Of a stretch of DNA of 19,095 nucleotides, positions 7,553 through 15,261 are shown piece after piece. The translations under genes and the position numbers were made by a program. Each line of letters starts with the position of its first letter. The stretch's first letter is position 1. This DNA comes from 188UL27-1 sp038526275 (GTDB lineage Bacteria > Pseudomonadota > Alphaproteobacteria > Rhodobacterales > Rhodobacteraceae). The notes under the pieces were generated by a model. The model worked only from the letters and a program-made list of their open reading frames with translations, was not told the DNA's origin and did not search any database. The DNA lies in NCBI GenBank assembly GCA_038526275.1, contig JBCBGY010000078.1, forward strand, positions 1-19,095. Reading direction: 5' to 3'.

Positions 7553-8134
7553 CTATAATGCCTCCATTTCGCGTTTGACTTTGGTCAGAAACTGACTGCG
7601 ACGGGCCTCATCGGCTCGGTTCATATCGTATAGCGCAAGATATCGCATCTTCTTGGGGCGGCAGACATGCCAAACCGCGCGGGTGACACAATGGCGCGGC
7701 GGATCGCCCGCGAAATAGGCGCGCATCCGAGTGCCGCCATAGGTTGTGACCGCGGCAAGCTTCTGGACATGGGTCAGATTGGGTCGAACCCGCCCATCTT
7801 CCAGCCGGAAAGACACGCCGGGCAAGAAAACGCGGTCGAGAAAACCTTTCAGAATCGCAGGATAGCCAAAGTTCCACACTGGAAAAACCATCACCAAGGC
7901 ATCGGCGGCACGGATCCGGTCGATATAGGACTGCAAGGCCGGTCGATCGGCAGCCTCATCATGGTACGCGCGACGCTCATCTGCCGACAGAACCGGGTTA
8001 AAGCCTTCGGCATTCAAGTCGCAATCATCAACCTCCCAGCCACGGCCCCGCAAGGACTCCAAGACCTGCCCATGCAGGGCCGCCGAATAGCTTTCCGCAC
8101 ATGGATGCGCAAAAAGGACCAGCGCCCGGGTCAC
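7553..8134 (-). CDS. NAD(P)H dehydrogenase (quinone)-like flavodoxin-fold protein, first of a pair
   Basis: A 193-aa flavodoxin-fold oxidoreductase. The nucleotide-binding start is VLFAHPCAESYSAAL, the flavin-side segment is FPVWNFGYPAILKGFLDRVF (about 84-103), and TTYGG (about 133-137) is the second flavin loop. The start is a GTG at 8134-8132 with AAAGAGG about 8 nt upstream; that ribosome site overlaps the end of a 3'-end repeat copy. It follows the FAD oxidoreductase gene after 94 bp, the largest gap in the operon, so it may open a second transcript segment. Tandem paralogues could form a heterodimer or act on two substrates; either is inference. Confidence 0.85.
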   Translation of the reverse strand: MTRALVLFAHPCAESYSAALHGQVLESLRGRGWEVDDCDLNAEGFNPVLSADERRAYHDEAADRPALQSYIDRIRAADALVMVFPVWNFGYPAILKGFLDRVFLPGVSFRLEDGRVRPNLTHVQKLAAVTTYGGTRMRAYFAGDPPRHCVTRAVWHVCRPKKMRYLALYDMNRADEARRSQFLTKVKREMEAL

Positions 8135-8145
8135 ACCAAAAGCCT

Positions 8146-8212
8146 CTTTCTTATTGGCTTAAATACTTCCGGGGGGAATTGCCCGCATGGGCAAGGGGGG
8201 CAGGCAGCCCCC
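8146..8212 (-). repeat. 3'-end repeat element, copy 2 (inside the operon)
   Basis: Minus-strand order: hairpin GGGGGC-TGCCT-GCCCCC (8212-8196), second hairpin TTGCCC-ATGC-GGGCAA (8194-8179), run of six C (8176-8171), GGAAGTATTT (8170-8161), then GCCAATAAGAAAG ending at 8146. It begins 17 bp after the FAD oxidoreductase stop and ends just before the GTG of the first flavodoxin-fold gene. The T-run is only three long here, so termination is probably partial; it may instead set transcript stability or relative expression along the operon. Confidence 0.75.
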
Positions 8213-8228
8213 AATTGGGCAAAACCCA

Positions 8229-9626
8229 TCATTCCGCAGCCCGGATCTTGGGATAGCTGTACATCCGATCAAACGCCCAGTTCGGATCATCCCATGCGAT
8301 CATCTTGCCAGGGTTCAGCAGGCCCTTCGGGTCGGCCTCCCGCTTGAATGCCAATTGTCTGTCGTCAACCGTCTGGCGCCCGCCTTCCTCCAATGTGTAG
8401 CGATGCGGGTTAAAGATCATTGCACCGATCTTTTCGTGGTAGGCTACGATGTCATCCAACCGCTCTTCCGTGGTGAACTTCACCAGAGTCAGTCCGGCGA
8501 AGATCACCTGCCCATGGTCCCGGATCACTTCCAGATGCTGCAAAAGCTCGCCCGGGAAAGCCTGCCGGATCTCTTCGACCTTCGCCACGTCCGGACCATA
8601 GCGGACCTGCAGATAGGTGATCGATGGATCCACCTTCAAGGCCCGCAGGGTCGTGTGGTTCCAGCCATATTCGAACACCGGGCCAGGACTGCGCGCCCAT
8701 CCGGTCTCGTCATCGGAGCGATAGATTAGGCGACACCCCTCCCGCCGCCCCAGGAAGGTGTGGAAAGCGTCCATCGCATGGGGCGCCACCATCAGGCCGA
8801 CCAAATTATCGGACTGGGTCACATGTGGCTTCACCCGCTGGAAATAGTCATGCGCGACAGGCGCTTCAAAGACCGTGGCCAGCTTGATCAACAGGCCATC
8901 TTCTGCAGCAATCTCTTGAGCGAACGCCGCCGCTTTGCCAAAATCTTCGGTTGCTACGAAAAGGTGCACCCAATCATAAGCCGGAGCCAAGGGCATCTCG
9001 ATTTCTGTGATGATGCCGTTGGTGCCGTAAGCGTGGCTGACGCGGGCCAACTCCTCGCCCGTAAATTCAAGGGTCCGGGGTTCTTCTTCCATCGTCACAA
9101 CGCGCAGCCGCAGGATGTTGCCCAGATCCCTGAGCGACCCCCAGGTGCAGGATCCGACACCACCAGACCCGCCCGCGATGAAGCCGCCAATTGTGGCCGT
9201 GGCCCAGGTGCTGCTGAACATCCGGATCTCTTGTCCGCTGTCGGCGATGCAGGCGGCATCCAGATCACAAAGCAAACAGCCTGGTTCGACGATCACCCGT
9301 CCGGGATGGATCTCTTTGACGGCGGCCATGTTCTTCAAGTGCAGGATGCAACCGCCCGCCAGCGGCATGGCCTGTCCGTAATTTCCGGTTCCGGCCCCCC
9401 GTGTGGTCACCGGCACGTCATGGGCATAGCAGGTCCGCAAGACCTCGATCACTTCTGCTTCATCCTTCGGCGCGACGACGAAATCGGCCACCAAATGGTC
9501 CAGCCGTGTTTTCAGCACCGGCGAATACCAGAAGAAATCACGGCTTTTGGCTTTCAGTGAGACCGGGTTTTCATCGATCTCCATATGCGAAAGGGCAGCC
9601 TTGGCGGCGGCTATGTTCGGGGTCAT
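8229..9626 (-). CDS. GlcD-type FAD-binding oxidoreductase
   Basis: A 465-aa flavoprotein of the vanillyl-alcohol oxidase/PCMH fold, as in D-lactate and glycolate dehydrogenases. The FAD diphosphate loop is TRGAGTGNYGQ (75-85) and a second FAD segment, TIGGFIAGGSGGVGS, spans 145-159. The C-terminal end has the usual closing motif with FNPHRYTLEEGG and DPKGLLNPGKM. No iron-sulphur domain is attached and there is no signal peptide. The ATG overlaps the deaminase-like stop by 4 nt (ATGA). In this operon it probably oxidises an alcohol, amine or ring position of the imported compound; the electron acceptor could be O2 or a quinone. Confidence 0.87.
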   Translation of the reverse strand: MTPNIAAAKAALSHMEIDENPVSLKAKSRDFFWYSPVLKTRLDHLVADFVVAPKDEAEVIEVLRTCYAHDVPVTTRGAGTGNYGQAMPLAGGCILHLKNMAAVKEIHPGRVIVEPGCLLCDLDAACIADSGQEIRMFSSTWATATIGGFIAGGSGGVGSCTWGSLRDLGNILRLRVVTMEEEPRTLEFTGEELARVSHAYGTNGIITEIEMPLAPAYDWVHLFVATEDFGKAAAFAQEIAAEDGLLIKLATVFEAPVAHDYFQRVKPHVTQSDNLVGLMVAPHAMDAFHTFLGRREGCRLIYRSDDETGWARSPGPVFEYGWNHTTLRALKVDPSITYLQVRYGPDVAKVEEIRQAFPGELLQHLEVIRDHGQVIFAGLTLVKFTTEERLDDIVAYHEKIGAMIFNPHRYTLEEGGRQTVDDRQLAFKREADPKGLLNPGKMIAWDDPNWAFDRMYSYPKIRAAE

Positions 9627-10888
9627 GCGGGCTCCATCAGCGGGTCAAGCTCGGCATAGTCGGGCAAGGTTCGATTGATCACCTGTCCACCGCGCAAGAC
9701 AATGCGGTCGGCTTGCGGGCGTGAGAAAAGCTCCGTCCAGTTTCGGGCCTTGCAGATCACCAGATCTGCAGGCGCTCCGACAGCGAGGCTTGCTGGCGCA
9801 AATCCGCAGCTTTCAGCGGGCCGACCGGCAAAGCTCAAGGCCCAGTCATCGCGGCTATGGTCCAGATGGCCGATGCGCGTGGCCTGTCGCATGACCTCCA
9901 GCATATCCATATCGCCATAGGCATAGAATGGATCGCGGGTATTGTCCGAAGCAAAGCTGACCCGGGTCCCTCGCGCCGCCATTTCATGGACCAATGTGAT
10001 CCCCCTGTTCCTGGGCGTCCGGTCCGCATGACGGTCCTGCAGGTATAGATTGCACATGGGCAAAGACACGACGTTCAGGCCCGCCTTCGCAACCAAATCC
10101 AACGTGTCCAAAGCCCGCGCTTCATCTTGGGTCGAAAGCGAGCAGCAATGGCCAACTGTCACAGGCGCGTCGAACCCCGTCTCTAGCACGGCTTCGGCGA
10201 TGGCCCGCAGCGTTTCGCTCGAAGGATCCATCGTTTCGTCCACGTGGAAATCGGCATGCAGGCCCAGTTCGCCTGCGAGGTTCAGAAAGCCCGTCACACG
10301 CGCGGCGAGGTCGTCCATCGGATAGGTGACCATGCCCAGAACGCCGCCATTCTGCGCGACAAGGTCAGCCGTGTGCCGGAACGGGCCATCGGTCGAAAAC
10401 CTGTCGCACCCGATAAGGCAAACGCCCTGCAGCGCGATCCGATCTGCCCAGTCTGCCCGCAGCTCCGCAAAAACGGGCCAGGTGATGTCGTCTTGCGGCG
10501 GGATGCTGTCCAGATGGGTACGGACTGCGCGGGTCCCATGGGCATAGGCGCATCGCAGCGAAAATTCAGCCCGCTGGCGCACATCCTTGGCTGTCCAATG
10601 GGCCACGCGGTCCGCGCCCACGGTTTGCAAAGCACCGTCAAATGTGCCGTCCGGATTTGCAGCGCGCGGCCAGATGTGACCCTTGTCCAGATGGGTGTGC
10701 ATATCGACGAAGGCCGGAAACACCATCGCGCCCGCCATATCCACCGCCATCGGTTGAGCGTCTGCGATCACACCGTCAGCGACGGAAAGGTCAGTTAGGA
10801 TCAGATCCCCGGGCTTATCCAGAAGGCAGGCTGGGATGTGAACGTTTTGCAGGGTGAAGGGGCCGCTGGGCAGGACGCGGAAATCCAT
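9623..10888 (-). CDS. Cytosine-deaminase-like amidohydrolase (CodA family) with altered pocket
   Basis: A 421-aa metal-dependent hydrolase. CodA landmarks align almost position for position: His 64 and His 66 in HTHLDKG, VRTHLDS at 122-128, His 215 and Glu 218 in HVDET, His 247 in VGHCC, and Asp 315 in SDN. Two CodA residues that contact the pyrimidine differ: the second Asp of the DD pair is Asn 316, and the position of the base-binding Gln (FPQEG in CodA) reads LIGCD around 158-162. So it most likely removes an amino or imino group from a ring other than cytosine; the family also includes creatinine and isoguanine deaminases. The start is ATG 10888, which overlaps the permease stop (TGATG) and has GAAGG just upstream; a TTG at 10921 is less likely. 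Confidence 0.85.
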   Translation of the reverse strand: MDFRVLPSGPFTLQNVHIPACLLDKPGDLILTDLSVADGVIADAQPMAVDMAGAMVFPAFVDMHTHLDKGHIWPRAANPDGTFDGALQTVGADRVAHWTAKDVRQRAEFSLRCAYAHGTRAVRTHLDSIPPQDDITWPVFAELRADWADRIALQGVCLIGCDRFSTDGPFRHTADLVAQNGGVLGMVTYPMDDLAARVTGFLNLAGELGLHADFHVDETMDPSSETLRAIAEAVLETGFDAPVTVGHCCSLSTQDEARALDTLDLVAKAGLNVVSLPMCNLYLQDRHADRTPRNRGITLVHEMAARGTRVSFASDNTRDPFYAYGDMDMLEVMRQATRIGHLDHSRDDWALSFAGRPAESCGFAPASLAVGAPADLVICKARNWTELFSRPQADRIVLRGGQVINRTLPDYAELDPLMEPA

Positions 10889-11742
10889 CACCCTTCCCGA
10901 GACAGGGCACTTTCGTGCCAATTCCGCAGGGATAAATGCGCGATCAACGCCGTCGCCGCGAAGACCATGATCCCCAAGCCGGAGATCAGGAACAGTGATG
11001 CGTAAAGCCGCGCGAAGTTATATCGATAGCTCGCCTCCAGCAGGGTCGAGGCAAGGCCAAGCCCGGTGCCGGACCGACCGATGACAAACTCTGCCACCAC
11101 GGCACCGATCAGGGCCAGTCCGCCCGCGATCTTCAGCCCGCCCAGGAAGAAGGGCAAGGCCGAGGGCACGTCCAGAAAGATCAGCCTCTGCCACCGGGTT
11201 GCGCCGTAGATCGTCATCAGGTCACGCAAATTGTGGTCTGCGCTTTTCAGACCAATTGTTGTATTCGACAGGATCGGAAAAAAGGCCACGATCCAGGCGC
11301 AAATCAGGGCCGCAGCAAAAGCACTGTCGACATAGATCTGGATCAAAGGCGCCACAGCGATCACCGGTGTGACCTGCAGGATGACCGCATAGGGGAACAG
11401 CGACATTTCTGCCCACTTCGACTGAGTAAACAGCACGGCCAGCGCCACGCCGCCAATGATGGCAAAGACCAGAGCATAGAGGGTCAATCGAAGCGTCACC
11501 AGGGCGGCCGCCGACAGAAGTGGCCAGTCCGTGAAGAGGGTTTGAAACACCAGAACCGGGCTTGGCAGGATGTAATGGGGGACCTCGTTCAACGTGACAT
11601 AGAGATGCCAGGCCAGCAGTGCGAGCGCCATCACCACGCCCGGCAAAGTCCACTTTGCGATGCCCTGGATCCGGGCGATCTGCTGGCGCCGCACTTCATC
11701 GCGGTCTTCCGTTGTGGCGGGCGCGTCGGAAACCAGTGTCAT
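10888..11742 (-). CDS. ABC transporter permease, SsuC/TauC/ThiX type
   Basis: Inner-membrane permease of 284 aa with about six membrane spans, for example near residues 34-50, 78-105, 115-137, 141-160, 203-222 and 247-270. The cytoplasmic coupling (EAA-like) loop lies at about 172-195 (LMTIYGATRWQRLIFLDVP) and contacts the ATPase. The start is ATG 11742, overlapping the ATPase stop by 4 nt (ATGA), with AGGAG 7 nt upstream; an earlier in-frame start would overlap the ATPase by 52 bp. With the adjacent NMT1-like binding protein it forms an importer of the nitrate/sulfonate/pyrimidine superfamily. Confidence 0.93.
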   Translation of the reverse strand: MTLVSDAPATTEDRDEVRRQQIARIQGIAKWTLPGVVMALALLAWHLYVTLNEVPHYILPSPVLVFQTLFTDWPLLSAAALVTLRLTLYALVFAIIGGVALAVLFTQSKWAEMSLFPYAVILQVTPVIAVAPLIQIYVDSAFAAALICAWIVAFFPILSNTTIGLKSADHNLRDLMTIYGATRWQRLIFLDVPSALPFFLGGLKIAGGLALIGAVVAEFVIGRSGTGLGLASTLLEASYRYNFARLYASLFLISGLGIMVFAATALIAHLSLRNWHESALSREG

Positions 11743-12512
11743 GCGGCCACTCCTATGGCATCGTGCAATGCGTCCGATGCGGCGCGGCAATGCGCGGCAT
11801 ATTCCGGCGTGGTGCGGAAGGCTTCCGCCCGCGGATAAGGCTCATCCACATCCAAGGTGCGGATCACGCGACCCGGGCGCGCGGCCATCACCACAATGCG
11901 GTCACTCAGGAACACGCTCTCAAAAACGGAATGGGTGACGAAGATCACGGTGCATCCGATCTTTTCCTTTAAGGCCAGCAGATCATTGTTCAGCTTGAAC
12001 CGGGTGATCTCGTCAAGCGCGGCAAAGGGTTCGTCCATCAGGATGATCCGGGGGTTGGTCACCAGCGCTCGGGCAATGGAGACCCGCATTTTCATACCGC
12101 CCGACAGTTCGCGGGGATAGGATTGGGCAAACCCTTCTAGCCCGACCAACTCCAGCGCGTTGTTGATCCGGTCGCGCACTTCGCTGCCAGCCTCGCCGCG
12201 CAGGCGGAACGGCAGCGCCACGTTCTTGGCCACGCTGGCCCAAGGCATAAGCGTTGGTTCCTGGAACACAACGCCCAGATCACCTTGACCAAGCCCGTTG
12301 GCCCATTCGATCCGCCCGGTCGTGGGCCGCATCAGGCCCGCGATCAGCCGAAGGGCTGTAGACTTGCCACAGCCCGATGGGCCGAGGAGTGACAGGAAAT
12401 CGCCCTGGTTCACATCGAGGTTCAACCCGCGCAAGGCCACCACGTCTCCGCCGAAAACCTTGTCAACGGCAGAGACCTTCAGGAGCGGTGCGCGGGACGG
12501 TCGGTCAGTCAT
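11739..12512 (-). CDS. ABC transporter ATP-binding protein, SsuB/TauB type
   Basis: Cytosolic ATPase of 257 aa that powers the importer. Walker A GPSGCGKST at 44-52, Q-loop Gln 84 (VVFQEPTLMPW), signature LSGGM at 136-140 followed by Lys where Gln is commoner, Walker B ILMDEP at 157-162, D-loop ALD, and switch His 194 (VTHSVFES). The sequence type is that of the nitrate/sulfonate/taurine and thiamin-precursor importers. It starts 10 bp after the binding-protein stop and its stop overlaps the permease start. Confidence 0.95.
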   Translation of the reverse strand: MTDRPSRAPLLKVSAVDKVFGGDVVALRGLNLDVNQGDFLSLLGPSGCGKSTALRLIAGLMRPTTGRIEWANGLGQGDLGVVFQEPTLMPWASVAKNVALPFRLRGEAGSEVRDRINNALELVGLEGFAQSYPRELSGGMKMRVSIARALVTNPRIILMDEPFAALDEITRFKLNNDLLALKEKIGCTVIFVTHSVFESVFLSDRIVVMAARPGRVIRTLDVDEPYPRAEAFRTTPEYAAHCRAASDALHDAIGVAA

Positions 12513-12522
12513 GCGAAAGGTT

Positions 12523-13524
12523 TTAGTTCGAAGGCTTCAGATCCATTCCAACGCCTTTGCCCACAAAATCTGTGGAGAAGGAGGCCTGCCAGTCGATACC
12601 CTCTTCGATCACGCCGGCCGCGACCATCTTGTCGTAGAAATCGCTGACCTTTTGTTCGGTGATGACACCAATGCCCAGGGTCTCGGCGTCGCCCGATTCC
12701 ACGATCCCTTGGCTTTTCATCTTGTCGATGGCGTAAGCGATCTTGTCATCCGTCATTTCGGGATTGGCAGTCTTGATCGCCTCGTTCGCGGCGGCATTGT
12801 CGCCATAAAGGTAATTGTACCAGCCCTTGATCGAGCCCTCTACAAAGCACGCGACGGCTTCAGGCTTGTTCTCAATCGTATCGGCCATGGTTTCGATTGT
12901 CGTGGCATAGGTCGAATATCCGGCATCCGCGATCAGGAAGACGTTCGGGGCAAATCCACCTTCTTTTTCCACCAGGTAGGGCTCAGAGCTCAGATAACCC
13001 TGCATGCCGGTCCGCTTGTCCGCCAGAAATGGGCCAGGGTTGAAGGTATAGGGAAGACGCTGTTCTGCCGTGAAGCCGTGTTCGGCGATCATCCACTGGT
13101 AAAAGCTCTGATAGCCATTGTCGCCGATTAGAAGGGTGAGGTCCTTCAGGTCCTCCCATGTTTCGGCCTCGCCCGGATGGGACACGATCACTTGGGGATG
13201 TTTCTGGAAAATGGCCGCAACCGCGACCACAGGGATATTCTCTTTCACTGCCAGAAAGGCCTGCAACATGTCGCCGCCCATGTGGAAGTCGAGCTTACCG
13301 GCAAGCAGAAGCTGGCGGTTATTCACCTGTGGGCCGCCCATGACGATTTCCACGTCAAGTCCGCATTCTGCATAGGTGCCATCGGCGACGGATTGATAGA
13401 AGCCGCCATGCTCTGCCTGGGCCAACCAGTTGGTGCCAAAGACCATCTTTTCAGCATGTCCGTCGGCCAAGGCTGGGCCTGCGATCATCATGGCGCTCAG
13501 GCCGACTGTCAGAAGCTTTTTCAT
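12523..13524 (-). CDS. NMT1/ThiY-like ABC substrate-binding protein
   Basis: Periplasmic binding protein of 333 aa, first gene of the operon. Signal peptide at residues 1-20 (ALA cut before DGHAEK). The mature part opens with FGTNWLAQAEHGGFYQS, the hallmark of NMT1/THI5-like proteins that bind hydroxymethylpyrimidine, riboflavin, pyrimidines or related planar heterocycles. GGDMLQAFLA near 83-92 and the Gly/Tyr-rich hinge are typical of two-lobed binding proteins. Upstream lies a 216-bp gap with a foldable leader (see the candidate riboswitch). There are no thi or rib genes nearby; the downstream enzymes instead suggest a heterocycle used as nitrogen or carbon source. Confidence 0.92.
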   Translation of the reverse strand: MKKLLTVGLSAMMIAGPALADGHAEKMVFGTNWLAQAEHGGFYQSVADGTYAECGLDVEIVMGGPQVNNRQLLLAGKLDFHMGGDMLQAFLAVKENIPVVAVAAIFQKHPQVIVSHPGEAETWEDLKDLTLLIGDNGYQSFYQWMIAEHGFTAEQRLPYTFNPGPFLADKRTGMQGYLSSEPYLVEKEGGFAPNVFLIADAGYSTYATTIETMADTIENKPEAVACFVEGSIKGWYNYLYGDNAAANEAIKTANPEMTDDKIAYAIDKMKSQGIVESGDAETLGIGVITEQKVSDFYDKMVAAGVIEEGIDWQASFSTDFVGKGVGMDLKPSN

Positions 13525-13553
13525 TGTTCATTCCCCACTAGCGATGACGCCTG

Positions 13554-13601
13554 ACGTTAGCTTTGGGCCGGGCAGGTGCCACCGGCAGCCGCGGCTAACG
13601 T
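13554..13601 (-). promoter_or_regulatory. Candidate cis-regulatory RNA (riboswitch-like) in the operon leader
   Basis: On the minus strand an 8-bp perfect outer stem pairs ACGTTAGC (13601-13594) with GCTAACGT (13561-13554). Inside it, GCCG (13587-13584) pairs with CGGC (13571-13568), continuing after a GT bulge into GGC/GCC with an ACCT loop. An asymmetric internal loop separates the stems. The element ends 30 nt before the start codon of the NMT1-like gene. The known NMT1-motif RNA (xanthine-I riboswitch) sits in front of such genes, which makes it the first class to test; I cannot confirm the class from memory of its consensus. A protein operator is the alternative. Confidence 0.45.
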
Positions 13602-13740
13602 GTGCAGCTTACGAACCGTTGCAACGAAAACCAGCAAAACCAGTATTCAGTGCCTATGATTTGTGCATTGTGGGCCAGTGGGGAAACGGTAGGATGCTTG
13701 CATTGGGACCTGCGGCCCGGGGGAATGGACAGAAGACGAC

Positions 13741-14142
13741 ATGCGCAAAATGCTAACGCCCTCCACGATTCGAGCGCCCTTCGCGCGCTATGCCCATGGC
13801 GTAGAGGTGCCAGCGGGGTGGCGTTTGGTGGTGACATCTGGCCAGTTGGGCATCGCGCCCGACGAAGTGATACCGAAAGGCGCGCGAGAACAGGCAGACC
13901 TGATCTTTCGCGCATTGACCGCCATCTTGGCCGAGGCTGGCATGGTACCTCGCGATGCGATCCGCCTGAATGCTTTTGTGACGGATCGGGCCCACATGGC
14001 GGATTACATGGCCGCCCGCGATGCATGGTTGGCCGAAGTCTCCGATGATGCCTTGCCCGCCTCAACCCTGGTTATTGTGTCTGGCTTCACCCGCCCCGAA
14101 TTCTTGGTAGAGGTCGAGGTGACCGCCGCCGCGCCCGCATAG
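13741..14142 (+). CDS. Rid-family (RidA/YjgF) protein lacking the iminase arginine
   Basis: Small trimer-forming cytosolic protein of 133 aa. The family fold is evident from TSGQLG (32-37), an Asp/Arg-rich central part, LNAFVTDRAHMADYMAARDAW (77-96) and the C-terminal FLVEVEVTA (121-129). RidA-type iminases use an Arg in the PARS segment to bind the imine carboxylate; here the matching segment is PAST with Ser 108, so classical 2-aminoacrylate deaminase activity is doubtful. It diverges from the heterocycle operon across a shared 216-bp region and lies upstream of mnmH on the same strand. A role in clearing or hydrolysing a reactive product of the operon is an inference from position, as with RutC in uracil degradation. 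Confidence 0.85.
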   Translation: MRKMLTPSTIRAPFARYAHGVEVPAGWRLVVTSGQLGIAPDEVIPKGAREQADLIFRALTAILAEAGMVPRDAIRLNAFVTDRAHMADYMAARDAWLAEVSDDALPASTLVIVSGFTRPEFLVEVEVTAAAPA

Positions 14143-14192
14143 TTTGAGGGCGGCCAGTTTATCCGGGGGGACCGATGGGCTAGACCAAAGGC

Positions 14193-15260
14193 ATGTCCTT
14201 CATCTTACCCAATCTTGTGGATCTCGCGAACCAGCCGTTTGACAGCATCATTGATGTGCGATCACCGTCGGAATTTGCGGAAGATCACATTCCGGGCGCG
14301 GTGAACTTGCCTGTTCTATCCGATGAAGAGCGGGCAGAGGTCGGCACCATTTATGTGCAGGACAGTCCTTTCCGGGCGCGCAAGCTGGGCGCGGCGTTGG
14401 TGGCTCGTAATGCGGCCTGCCATCTGGAGGGGCCATTGGCCGACCGGGATGGGGGTTGGCGCCCGCTGGTCTATTGCTGGCGCGGCGGGCAACGGTCGGG
14501 CTCCTTCGCGTCAATCCTGGCACAGATCGGCTGGCGGGTGGAGGTGCTGGCGGGAGGTTATCAGAGCTATCGCCGCGCTGTCGTGGATATGCTTTATGCA
14601 CAGCCAGTCCGGCATCGGATCGTGCTGCTGGATGGACATACAGGTACCGGCAAAACGGAGGTTTTGCAGCGGATCCAAGCGATGGGACACCAGGTTTTGG
14701 ACCTTGAAGGACTGGCCAATCACCGAGGTTCGGTTCTTGGACCATGCGAAGGGGGGCAGCCGTCCCAGAAGACCTTTGAGAGCCATATAGCCATGGTCTT
14801 GGCCGAAACGGATGTCGACCTTCCGCTGTTTGTCGAGGCGGAGTCGAGCAAGGTCGGAGAGCGGCTCGTTCCGCCGCAACTTTGGACAGCGATGCGACGG
14901 GCGCCGCGGATCCGGCTGGAGGCGGGGCCGGATGACCGCGCCGCGTACTTGGCCAGGGCTTATCAGGATCTGACCGCTGAACCGGACGTGCTGATGGATC
15001 GGCTCGCAAAGCTATTGCCCTTTGTCGGTCGGGAGCGTTTGGGGGAGTGGGAAACTCTGGTCCAACGCGGGGCATTTGAAGCCTTGGCGCGGGATCTGAT
15101 CGCACGACACTATGATGCGCGATATGCAAAGAGCGTCAAACACCGTCCGGCTGAGGAACGAATTTCTGTTTCGCTTTCCCCTGATGGTCTTGCCGCAGCG
15201 GCGCGAGCCGTTGTTGAAAAGGCCGGTATGTTGGAAACTTGCACGGACCAAATTGGCTAA
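14193..15260 (+). CDS. mnmH: tRNA 2-selenouridine synthase
   Basis: Also called SelU or YbbB. It replaces sulphur by selenium at the wobble 2-thiouridine of certain tRNAs, through a geranylated intermediate, using selenophosphate. The 355-aa product has an N-terminal rhodanese domain (about 10-135) with the catalytic Cys 95 in YCWRGGQRSGS, and a C-terminal P-loop domain with Walker A GHTGTGKT at 148-155. The ribosome site is weak. It starts 50 bp after the Rid gene and converges on selD, which makes its selenium donor; the pairing supports both assignments. A repeat copy follows within 2 bp of the stop. Confidence 0.95.
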   Translation: MSFILPNLVDLANQPFDSIIDVRSPSEFAEDHIPGAVNLPVLSDEERAEVGTIYVQDSPFRARKLGAALVARNAACHLEGPLADRDGGWRPLVYCWRGGQRSGSFASILAQIGWRVEVLAGGYQSYRRAVVDMLYAQPVRHRIVLLDGHTGTGKTEVLQRIQAMGHQVLDLEGLANHRGSVLGPCEGGQPSQKTFESHIAMVLAETDVDLPLFVEAESSKVGERLVPPQLWTAMRRAPRIRLEAGPDDRAAYLARAYQDLTAEPDVLMDRLAKLLPFVGRERLGEWETLVQRGAFEALARDLIARHYDARYAKSVKHRPAEERISVSLSPDGLAAAARAVVEKAGMLETCTDQIG

Positions 15261-15261
15261 T

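Noticed and set aside
12298..13131. Plus-strand open frame of 277 codons opposite the ATPase and binding-protein genes
   Set aside because: Covers two convincing genes on the other strand and has no family signature.
13554..13601. TPP riboswitch in front of the ThiY-like gene
   Set aside because: The conserved CUGAGA and ACCUGAU segments of the THI box are absent, although the transporter family made it an obvious candidate.
14248..15129. Minus-strand open frame of 293 codons across mnmH
   Set aside because: Pro/Arg/Ser-rich shadow of mnmH with no motif or ribosome site support.
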